Assembly: GCA_026545765.1 (NCBI GenBank)
Contig: CM048839.1
Coordinates: 85,450,414-85,514,413 of the forward strand
Source: Plantago major
Lineage: Eukaryota; Streptophyta; Magnoliopsida; Lamiales; Plantaginaceae
DNA length: 64,000 nt
Reading direction: 5' to 3'
The notes beneath the pieces were generated by a model, which was given only the letters and a program-made list of their open reading frames with translations, was not told where the DNA came from and searched no databases. Shown in pieces: positions 21,561 through 30,520 of the stretch (its first letter is position 1; each line of letters starts with the position of its first letter). A program made the position numbers and the translations under genes.

Positions 21561-21827
21561 TGAGGTGTATACTCATCCATATTGTATTTGCCCCAGGTGC
21601 ATTTGCTCCACAGTCCTTTCGGATATGACATTGGAGGAGCTTCCTGTGTCGATTAGTACCTTGTTGACCTTGTAAGTGGCAATCACTAGAGAAACAACCA
21701 AAGGGACATCGGGGTCCTTGAGATCTCCTCCGCCAGACGTTGGTGGGGGGATCTCGCTATCGTCAAAGGTGATTGCATTTGTGCCTTTCAAGGCTGGTGG
21801 ATCGTAAGCCCTGTCGTTGTTTCTCAA
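21561..21827 (-). pseudogene. element A aspartic protease N-terminal part
   Basis: Minus-strand frame with DVPLVVSLVIATYKVNKVLI followed by DTGSSSNVI: the D-T-G active site of retroviral-type aspartic proteases, which cut the gag-pol precursor. A single in-frame TGA at about 21568-21570 separates it from the rest of the protease at the start of the RT frame. Confidence 0.9.
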
Positions 21828-21883
21828 GTGTTGCGCGGTCCTTTCCCTTGCATTTCTGCTATCTCCCCCTGTGGGTCCTCCAT

Positions 21884-23710
21884 TTATGTATCTTCGTGGT
21901 ACCCTTGATATCTTTGGGCGTGCCGGGGTGGGATTTCCGCTGGAGGTGGTGGTAAAGATCCTGTCGGAGGTTCAGAACCACGCTCCTCTCTTCTTTGCTC
22001 ATTCTTTCTATGCCTGGAGGGCTGTTCTTTGCCTGTTGGTTCTTTCAACTTCCCACTTCTCACTAGTCTTTCAATTTCCATCTTCAACTGGATGCAATCC
22101 TCTGTCGGATGACCTTTCTGCTTGTGAAACCTACAGTAATCTTTAGAGAATTTACTCTTCTTGCCGCTCTTGACAGGTTTAGGCCATTGTATATCTATGT
22201 CCTTCTCAAAAATAGAAGCCAAGATGTCGGATCTTGGTCTGTTGAGGCGAGTATACTCGGCGTATCTCCTGGGTGGAGTTCTTTCTCTGTGGAATTCTTT
22301 TCTGTCCCTGAGATCTCTTTTTTGCTCGAACTTCCCTTAACGAGGAGGGAGTTCCTGTCGTACTTGTTCCTTTCCCTTTTTGATCCCTGCTCTTATCGGG
22401 ACATTTCTTCGGTAATCTTCTCCATACAAGACTCCTTCGCAGATATCTTCCAGGTACTTTTCAGTGGTGATTTCTTCGTTGGAAAGCTTCCTTCTAAGCT
22501 CATCATTATAAGTGTTAGCATATAGGTGTCGGACCCGCTCTTTGATGCTATGAGGCTCTACCTGTTGTACTTCAGCGTTGAAGCGGTCAAGGAAGGTTCT
22601 AAGGTCCTCATGCTCTTTCTGGATTATGCACGAGTGCTCAACTGACCTCTTCCTTCTTTTTGCTTTCTCAAACCTTTTCAAGAAAAGGGAGGCGACATCC
22701 GCATAGGATTTGATGGAACCATTAGGTAGTGAGGTCCACCAATCCATTGCTTCTCCAAAGAGTGTGGTGGAAAAGTTGAGAGCTTTCATGTTATCGTTGA
22801 GTCCATTGCTTTCCATCTTGCTTTCGTATCTAGTAAGATGCCCTACAGGGCAAGTATCTCCATATTAATGCTCAAGGTTTGGGATAACACATCAGGCGCT
22901 TTCTTTCTTCTTGATCTCGCCATACGAGGGTTGGGAGTTTTAACTACCACCTTCTCATGTGCTTTGACCATCTGCTCAAGGTGGCAATTTGTGTTTCAAG
23001 GCCTTCATTGGAGGTAGATCCTTAGCTATCGGTCTTTCACGATTACGGGGTTGATAGCTACATCGGAGGAAGATCACCGATTGGAACAATCGGGTGCTTT
23101 CGCCATTTGATCTCTAGGCACTTATTGTTGAGCTCCTCGACCTGGTTCCCACTTCGTCACTGTGGCACCTCTGGACTTCTCCCTCGTTGTTCATGAGAAG
23201 CGTGGCTCTTCTATTGAGAAGATGTCTCGATCTTCGGTTGAACTTGTTCCCCAGCCTTTGTTGGATAGGACGGTGCTCATTTCTTGATTGAGCGGTTCAC
23301 TTGCCTTGGGATTGGTGTAGGCGGGGTGGTGAGGAGGTGGAGGTTGTTTGATCCAAAGCATCCTTGAATAGTGGTGAGTAAGAGGCCAATGATTCTCATT
23401 CATCCCGAACTCACTAGGACGAATGATCCGTCCATTCGGGAGGTAAAGTTTCTTCTGAGGGAGGACCATGTGTTCTGACGGAGGAACATCCTTCATCCCC
23501 AAGTGTCTGGATCCTTACTGGTGGATTAGTGGCTCTTTCCTCGCCAGAAGAAAGACTAGCGGTATGGCCATCACTTGGATCATCTACTACTTCCCTTGTT
23601 GAAACTCTTGCTACCCCACCTCTTCTAGTGGGAGGTCTCCCCCTTTGTCTTGGGGCAGGCGTACCAATGGCAGTGGCGTTAGTTCTTGCGGACCTTCTTG
23701 TTCTTGCCAT
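21884..23710 (-). pseudogene. element A gag
   Basis: Minus strand. The N-terminus starts with ATG at 23710 (MARTRRSARTNATAIGTPAP.., low complexity). The capsid-like Retrotrans_gag core at 22816-22337 has EAMDWWTSLPNGSIKSYADV, ASLFLKRFEKAKRRK and EDLRTFLDRFNAEV. The C-terminal piece at 22222-21884 has DYCRFHKQKGHPTEDCIQLK, a C-H-H-C arrangement typical of Tat gag. Gag forms the virus-like particle around the RNA. At least two frameshifts divide the three pieces, and 22820-23190 has no clean frame. Confidence 0.85.
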
Positions 23711-23740
23711 TACTGAAGAGAATGGGACTTTTTGTAAAGA

Positions 23741-23758
23741 TTCCCACAGACAGCGCCA
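23741..23758 (-). other. element A primer-binding site
   Basis: On the minus strand TGGCGCTGTCTGTGGGAA begins 3 nt after the 5' LTR. It starts with TGG, complementary to a tRNA CCA end. I do not assign the tRNA. It marks where minus-strand cDNA synthesis begins. Confidence 0.75.
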
Positions 23759-23761
23759 AAA

Positions 23762-24704
23762 TGTTGAGGGTGTAACTCCCCGACTACTTAGATTTTATTT
23801 AACTCCTCTAATGGGTGCCAAGGTAAGAAGCTCCTTGCTAGGTGAGGACCGAGGCGTAAGAACCAGCGACCAACTACTTGGTGAGACACGCACACTTGAG
23901 TGGGGGGTGGGTTAGTGCCCGGTTTGCTAAGTGTCAAACCGGGATGAGACTTTACTCGAGAGTGACTGAAGATCAACTCTGTATAATACTCGGGATTGGG
24001 GTCGTGATGTGACTAGCCAGATGACTTGTTCGAAGTTACTTACTTGTTGGGATGTGTGCCTTATTTATAGGCTATCATCAAAATGGAAGGCCTTGCTAGG
24101 ATTGCGCCAAGTGTAAGGCTACGATTGAGCCACCAATGCTAATATGAGGCCCATAGCCCAATAATGAAGCTTTAGCCCATGCCATCTTGGGCTTCAGGGG
24201 TAATTTGGTCATTATTGGGAGAGTTCTTGAGGATGTGACTAGTTCTGCCGAGATCCCAGGTTCGGAGAGATGGGTCCGGACCATATTTGGTTGTCAGCTG
24301 AGGAAGTTCTCCTGCCTGTCCAACTCTTCCGATTCGGAGCTCCTGGGTTCGGACATCTCACTCTTTGGTGCCCATTTGCTTGGTTGTTTTATGAGATGGT
24401 CATGCTGGATCCGAGTTGATATCCGGATCGGAGTCCTTGGGTCGGAGAGGGTACTGACTTAGCACTATGCTCCTTTCCCAGAGAGGCTCGGACCAAGGTG
24501 GGTCGGACCCGTGGTTCCGGGTCGGGCCTTGTAGGTCCAAATCCTTCGTCCCTTTCTTTCCATGTGGGTTGGACCATGGTTGGTCTGCCCGGATCGGATC
24601 GTTGGCTCGGACTAAAGTGTCTCGGATCCGTTGGATGACTTGGGATGCCTTAGGATTCGCTCCTAGGTCCTTTATGACGGATTGGACATATTTCCGTATC
24701 AACA
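23762..24704 (-). repeat. element A 5' LTR
   Basis: 943 bp, TGTTGA...TCAACA, adjacent to the primer-binding site. Open frames across it (for example plus 24187-24462, minus 24400-24954) are chance frames repeated in both LTRs. Confidence 0.95.
24061..24070 (-). promoter_or_regulatory. TATA box in the element A 5' LTR
   Basis: On the minus strand CCTATAAATAAGG, about 640 bp into the LTR in the transcription direction. The same site is kept in the 3' LTR (10691-10700) and in the solo LTR (62251-62260), which supports a functional promoter. Confidence 0.65.
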
Positions 24705-24861
24705 CGATCAATGAAATTAACCCAATTTTATCGTTTCCTTTGAATATATACTTGAAGGGATGCGGTATTAATCGATGGCCATTACAATATTCCATGTTGA
24801 TGTGCGCTTGATATTTGAGCATCAAACGGGAGTTATGTAGAAATGTATATCTATTTTCCAT

Positions 24862-24929
<68 letters not shown>

Positions 24930-24960
24930 GGCTTTGAAAATATAAATCACGCAAAATAAG
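24705..24960 (-). pseudogene. Helitron Rep, section cut by the Gypsy insertion
   Basis: Minus-strand open frame with LHNSRLMLKYQAHINMEYCN and FKYIFKGNDKIGL. This matches the plant Helitron protein between the HUH-type Rep domain and the helicase ('LLLKYQAHINVEYCN..KYLFKYINKG'). It runs straight into the CGATC target duplication at 24705-24709. With the Gypsy element and one CGATC removed, it continues in frame into the segment at 10389. A TAA/ATA microsatellite (24863-24928) follows on its upstream side. Confidence 0.85.
24863..24928. repeat. (ATA)n microsatellite
   Basis: About 21 ATA units. It produces a poly-tyrosine open frame on the minus strand that is not a gene. Confidence 0.97.
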
Positions 24961-25074
24961 TTAACATATGTATAAAATAATATAATGTATTATATTCCAT
25001 AATAAAAGATATGTATTATATATATGTTAAATTATTTTGGAAATAATTTGGATCAAGATATGGATTAGATATAT

Positions 25075-26390
25075 GATTAAGTATGGACGGATATGTGCTT
25101 TGGACCATGGTAGAATTAGGATCACTCACTTCTTGAATAAGAATGTCCTCTGGCATCTTGATATCAATCTCACCGTCATTATCGTCGCCGGCAACCGCAT
25201 CACCAACCTGTAGTATCCACTATGCGAATTCTCTCGTCTCCTGAATCTCAGTTGTTACCAGCGTAAAAAACACTAAACACACTTCATAAAATATATAGAA
25301 AGATACAAATTACTAAAATCAAAATTACCATATGTGAAACAAACATTTAGTTACCTCCAGTCGCATGTTCTTTATAAGTCTGAGGACCTCACATGAATCC
25401 CAAATTTTGTATGAGCATATTGCTGAATTAATAATGACAAATCTAGACCCTCGCAGAACCACTGGTAGTATCTGTCTAAAGTCTCCGCCAAATACAATAA
25501 TCAAACCACCGAATGGTGTGGCTACTCGATGCATGCCATTTCTCAAACTCCTATCACACGCTTCAAAACACTGCATATTGGTCATTGTAGCCTCGTCGCA
25601 TATAATAAGCTTCATTTCTTTGAGTAGACATGTTACATTAGAATCAGGCCTAATCGTACTACTCAAGTAAGGATGGATATGTGCTTTGGACAATGGTAGG
25701 GATAGGATCACTCACTCCTTGAAAAAGAATGTTCTCTGGCATCTTGATATCAACCTCACTGTCATTATCACTGGCGACAACTCCATCACCAACCCATAGT
25801 ATCCACTTTGCGAATTCTCTCGTCTCAAACCCATAGTATCCACTTTGCGAATTCTCTCGTCTCATGAATCACAGTTGTTAACATCCCAGCTTTAAAAAAA
25901 AAAACATAAAACACTTAACATATAAAGAAAGATACAAATTACTAAAATCAAAATTACTATAAGTGAAACAAACATTTCGTTACCTGCATTCGGATGTTCT
26001 TTGTAAGTCTAAGGACCTCACACGGATCCCAAATATTGGATGAGTGTATTTTTGCATTAACAATGTCAGGTCTATACCCACGGAACCACTGGCAATATCT
26101 GTATAAAGTCTACGCCAAATACAATAAACAAACTCCCGAATGGTGTGGTTGGTCGATGCATAAAATCCCCCAAACTTCTATCAAGCGCTTCAAAACAATG
26201 CATACTGGTCACTATAGACTCGTCCCATATAATAACCTTTGTGTCCTTGAGTAGACAGGTTGCATCAGAATCAGACTTAGTCATACTGCATACCGAATCT
26301 AAATGGATCTTCAATGGTATACCGAATCTTGATTGAGCAGTTCGGACCCTCGGAAGCATCAATGATATGATACCGATGGAAGCCATTGGG
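25075..26390 (-). pseudogene. Helitron PIF1 helicase section in a 586-bp tandem duplication
   Basis: Two tandem units, about 25089-25674 and 25675-26290, each carry the same minus-strand helicase stretch. Unit nearer the left: LLKEMKLIICDEATMTNMQC (Walker B), GGLIIVFGGDFRQILPVVLR and VLRLIKNMRLE. Unit nearer the right: DTKVIIWDESIVTSMHCFEA and SLFIVFGVDFIQILPVV. In both, 'MRL(E)' is followed by a GTAACT donor, ~130 bp of AT-rich intron, and an exon ETREFAKWILWVGDGVV.. with IPTIVQSTYPSLL. The shared intron shows that the duplication happened at DNA level. Stops and an altered DFIQ motif show decay. A 37-bp tandem duplication (about 25794-25865) sits in the right unit. Confidence 0.8.
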
Positions 26391-27010
26391 ATAACTCTAT
26401 CTCTTCTAGCTCTTAAAACGGAGCATAAAGTCCTCCAAATTTAATATCTCCCCTAAAATCAACAATGAATTGTAATAATGACGTCCTGCTAAGTATGAGT
26501 TGATGCCCTTCATTCTCCCTATCTTGTATCCAGAAAGCTAAGAACTCCCTTAGAATAAGATTTGGCATCTTACTCACAATACTTAATAGAATATCGATAT
26601 ACCATCCGTCTTCTCAATGGACGAAAAGTAGTGGATATTGAAAAATAAGGTAGCATCGAAGAAACTCACTTATGTGCTTCAAGTCCCCATCCCTCATCTC
26701 AACCATAATATGATTTTTTTTTGCATGTAAGTTATCGACATCACCCTCTACTATAGCAGTTACTTAGTAACTGATGCAGTAGGCAAATTGTAAGTTCTCC
26801 CATCCCCTGGCGTCTTGCAATAAGTTGAAGGCCTACCTCACTGGCATTATCAAGGGAGATGCGATCTCTGGCCATCTTGTGTACTTTTGCAGATGGATTG
26901 TACTCTTCCACCATAGTTTTGATCAATATCGCAGTAGCAATACTTTTAACACCAACTTCATTGGTTTGGCTTACCATAATAATAAAATAAATTATTTACC
27001 ATCGAGTATC
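26391..27010 (-). pseudogene. Helitron protein N-terminal (helitron-like / Rep) region
   Basis: Minus strand: 26977-26741 has IKTMVEEYNPSAKVHKMARD and ASEVGLQLIARRQGMGEL, matching the N-terminal 'LxxMLxExNPxVKxFRxARDR' block of plant Helitron proteins. 26700-26400 has decayed 'MRDGDLKHISEFLRCY..PLLFVH', 'NLILREFLAFWIQDRENEGH' and 'LLQFIVDFRGD', matching the helitron-like N domain that precedes the HUH Rep. The catalytic Rep motifs themselves are not visible; between this block and the PIF1 units the Rep core is deleted. Confidence 0.75.
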
Positions 27011-28770
27011 TATAATTCTAATGGATACTAAGTGATGTATAACGAATAATTTTTTTGAAATGAAATATGTGAAAGATACATAAAATTGAGTATAGAGGTT
27101 TAAAGAAACGCACCCGAGAGCATTAATCACCTTCACAATTCCGTGTTCAGTGTCTCATATGTAACGTTGGGTGAATTTTTAGAGTTTATCCTTCGTTGGG
27201 CAAGAGTGAGCAAATTTTGTCATCATTTTAGTCACCTATATTAAAGCAATAAGGACCTTTTTGTTTATTGACGTTCTTGTCTATTTTCCATCCATTGAAG
27301 TAAATGCGAAGATTTTATTGTATGCATGGATGATAGAACATTTATATGAACTGAGTACTTACTGGATCAACAACTGATACATGTAGAATATATTTTCAAA
27401 ATAGTATAGTTTTGAACCTTTCCACTATCATTCAAATTCATTCCATCTGGTGTGGAGTATGATCTTGAGACCGTAAATGCTTATTCGATTTAGTCGATTT
27501 GTTATCCATCATGAGTATTCAAATGTAACTAAGTCCAAGCAAGAACTATGCATGTTTATCAAATAAACAAAGCTTACAATCATGCGTCGCATTTTACAAA
27601 CATGTAATTAAAAAATAGGAAATTTTTTAACATCTAGGTGTTGTTGTTTGAAGTCAAACATGTAATTAAAAAATAGTTTGAAACATTGATCATGAAAAAA
27701 TTTAAAATAAAATTATAGAATAGCGACTACTAAAATACTAATGGACAAAAATTCTACATCAAATGCCTTGGTTTCTTCTATAATGTTAAAAAAAAAAGAC
27801 GCAAATATGTATACTTAATATATTTAATCACTAGAGAAAACCCCCCCTTTAATTAATTGCTACATGTTGCTACACAGAATTTCGAACCAATTCAGTTGCT
27901 AATTTGTCAGTTAAACCTCCTAGAAAAACTCATAAGACCCAAATTTTGACGCCACGCAATAACATTGGCCCCGTTGTTCCCTAGCAACAACACCAATAAT
28001 ACCCCTATATAGACTCTACGTACTCAACCGTAGCATCAAAATTAGCTAATACGATACCAAGATCAGGTGGCAACCAAGTTGCTATCATAGTTGGCTATGC
28101 AACACCTCAAGATCTTTTACTGACTCTACTCTTTTATCTTTAAAATAATACATTAATAATCGAATAAAGTTAATTTTGAATCATAAAAAATTCAATATAT
28201 ATAAATCGAAATTATATTCAAAATGTTCCATATAGTGAGTATATAAGATAGAAAGTAATATTTGAATAAATAATGAGTAAAAAGTAGAAAATGTGTGAGA
28301 ATTCACGTAAGTGTTGATAAGATGATGGTTTTCATTTAATCTAATATTTTATTTTATGTCCATTTGTAATCAAACACCTAAATAAATATTGATTCCTTTG
28401 ATAAATGGAGGGAGTAGTAAGTATTTAATAAATTCTCTATTTTTAAAATTTTATTATTTCAATTTATCATTTAATAAACCTACATAATGATTAATTTAAT
28501 AAATAAATAATTTAAGTAATTAATAAAATATTCAAGTTTGCTGTCTACGGATTTGTCTTGTCGCGGTGAATCTATATATATGTTCGAAATAATTTTTGGA
28601 GTTTTATAGATAAATATATATGAGATTAAATAAAGATTACATATTGATTCGACATACTAAAAATAAATCATAAGAGTTACACTACATCTTAACTGCTTAA
28701 AATGTTCCACATCCAACATACCAAATTTACAATTCTAACAACCAATCAAAATACACTTTGGAAAAAACCT
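26810..28770 (-). repeat. left inverted arm (Helitron 5' region)
   Basis: This region recurs inverted at 60370-61700. Matching blocks include the Rep N-terminus, TTTAAACCTCTA.ACTCAATTTTATGT, GCATTTGATGTA.AATTTT, the TTAGCAACTGAATTGGTT block, the CCTGATCTTGGT block and GGATGTGGAAC (as read on minus). The left arm keeps about 600 bp (27110-27720) that the right arm lacks. It is very AT-rich and holds no gene besides the Rep N-terminus. Its right end is close to the insertion point of element B. Confidence 0.85.
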
Positions 28771-29537
28771 GACCAATAAGAATGCTCTTGTTAGGAAATT
28801 TGTTAGATATTTTGTTAGAAATATCTGTTTAGATTTTGATCAGCAACATGATGACTTATCTTAGTCTCAGAAAGGTGATTAGTACTCTTGGTTCACTTGA
28901 ACATTGTAAAAGAGGAAACCCACTAAGTACGATAGTCTAGCTAATCTTGTATAGGATGTTAGGTCTCAAAATGTAATTTTTATTTTATGAAGAGAAGACC
29001 AAGAAGAAGACATCCAAGCAGAACAAGTTCAACAACATTGAAGATTTGAAGAAACGGAACAAGATTACTGAAATAGTTTTGCAGATACCTTGGCCAGATT
29101 TCTTGAAGACGCGAATGATTGCTAAACAAATCATGTCACAAGAGATATCTGAGAAGTCAAGAGGTCCATCTGGAAAACAAGGAAAGTGTCCACAGATATC
29201 TACACTCAGATACCTTGAGCTTTAAACCACATTTCTGATAAAGAAATATATATTGCAAACAAAGTTGTTTCAATAAAAGTGGTATCTGAAGATAAAGGTA
29301 AGGACGTGCTAAAACTCAGAGAAAACTGATAAAGTTAAGTCTCTGATACAAAGCATAGTTCCGTTGGCACTACAGGACAAAAAGTATAGTACAATGCATT
29401 TAATGCACGGACAAAGATGTCTGAACAAAAGCGGTACCTTACGAAGAAGAAGAAAAACACTCTGATTATACACAGATATCAATAGTTTGAATTTGATTTA
29501 AGCCAACGGATACTATTCAACGACATTCAAATTCATC

Positions 29538-29545
29538 TATAAATA
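29538..29545 (+). promoter_or_regulatory. TATA box, element B 5' LTR
   Basis: TATAAATA in the context ATTCATCTATAAATATCAAC, identical in all four Copia LTRs (43746, 45634, 59161). Transcription would start about 30 nt downstream, leaving roughly 830 nt of LTR in the RNA leader. Confidence 0.7.
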
Positions 29546-29940
29546 TCAACACTTGATAGGCTTGAGAAGACACGCTGAACCTTAGAGACACAGAACTTAC
29601 TGAACAACATTTACACGAACATATTCTCTCAAGCAAACTACTTATCCTCAAAGCTTTCTGTTGCGACCAAAGCTCCTGATCTTAAGTAGTACTAAAGTTA
29701 TAAGCGTCCTGATCCTAAACAAGCACTGCTATTTGTGAAAGAGTTGAATCAAAAGATCAAGTATCTGAGATTCATTCTCTTGAACAATTATCATAGACTT
29801 GGGTCAGTAAAAAGAACAAGATACCATACATTGCAAAGTGTATTAAGTATACTTGATTCACAGAGCTATCTGATTAACTGAAAATTTATTAAAGAAGCTC
29901 ATCTGACAACTCAAACCAAAACCAACACCATCACTGGCGT

Positions 29941-30036
29941 GGAGTACAGGAAGTACATAGTTTGAGAAACTAAGGAGTAACTCCAAGGTTATTGAGCACA
30001 GGAAGTACTTAGCTTGGGAAGCTAGGGGAGCAACTC
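29941..30036 (+). repeat. two 44-nt stem-loop repeats in the element B leader
   Basis: Units at 29941-29984 and 29993-30036. Each can pair an outer stem (GGAGT with ACTCC; TGAG. with .CTCA) and an inner stem closed by a 3-nt loop (TAGTTT-GAG-AAACTA; TAGCTT-GGG-AAGCTA). The two units differ by paired changes that keep the stems. They lie downstream of the TATA box and so would be in the RNA. Confidence 0.75.
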
Positions 30037-30350
30037 AGGGGGAACATTTGGTTGGGAACCATTTATTTAAGGAATCTTAGAATAGGATTTTTGTAAGGTG
30101 ACCTCAATTATCTATTCTAGTGAATTCTAGGTCTTTGGAAGACCGAAGCGGATTAGTTGGAGGATTACGCCACCTCCAGATACCACTATACTTGCTGTGT
30201 TATTTACTTTTCTGTACTTACATTTCAGCAACACACACACACACTTTAACTGTTTCTGCACTTATCTATCTTAAGTCTTACGCGCTCTGAATCTAAGTAT
30301 CAGATATCTACACAGATATCTGAGAAATAGTTGTTATCGACAAAAGTTTT

Positions 30351-30379
30351 AAAAGACTATTCACCCCCCCTAGTCTTTT
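30351..30379 (+). other. hairpin around a C-run near the LTR 3' end
   Basis: AAAAGACTA and TAGTCTTTT can pair across a loop TTCACCCCCCC. The arms are kept in all four LTRs while the C-run varies from about 8 to 13. It lies just before the LTR end and may act in RNA folding or 3' processing. Confidence 0.5.
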
Positions 30380-30405
30380 ACTTTGCCGTTATCTGGAACA
30401 ACAAG

Positions 30406-30417
30406 TGGTATCAAAGC
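30406..30417 (+). other. element B primer-binding site
   Basis: TGGTATCAAAGC begins 2 nt after the LTR. It is one base different from TGGTATCAGAGC, complementary to the 3' end of plant initiator-Met tRNA, the usual Copia primer. Confidence 0.9.
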
Positions 30418-30520
30418 AGGAGGTTCACAAGCCTTCTGCACTGAACCTAGATCCCCAGATAGGTGAAGGAACTTTGTCCATTTTCGAGGACTACTTAATT
30501 TGTGTGTTAAGTGTGCAGGA

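Larger units (their letters stand above)
10390..24704 (-). mobile_element. Tat-type Ty3/Gypsy LTR retrotransposon (element A)
   Basis: 14,315 bp. LTRs at 10390-11334 and 23762-24704 start TGTTGA and end TCAACA. The 5-bp target duplication CGATC is perfect (10385-10389 and 24705-24709). All pol domains read on the minus strand, so the right LTR is the 5' LTR. Domain order is gag, protease, RT, RNase H, second RNase H, integrase, then a long 6.4-kb 3' region carrying an antisense gene. Two RNase H domains plus an extra ORF in the 3' region are Tat-lineage traits. The LTRs differ by about five scattered substitutions and one short patch by eye, implying recent insertion, yet the gag and pol frames carry several stops and frameshifts. 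Confidence 0.95.
28789..30403 (+). repeat. element B 5' LTR
   Basis: 1,615 bp. Starts TGTTAGGAAATTTGTTAGAT, a longer beginning than element C. Contains TATAAATA at 29538-29545, two 44-nt stem-loop repeats, palindromes of the CAGATATCTG type (about 30300-30325) and a hairpin around a C-run near its end. Compared with the 3' LTR it has two instead of three stem-loop units and a few percent substitutions by eye. Confidence 0.95.

Noticed and set aside
24400-24954. 184-codon minus-strand open frame with a poly-tyrosine run
   Set aside because: A chance join of an ATA microsatellite, the Helitron remnant and Gypsy LTR sequence; not a gene.
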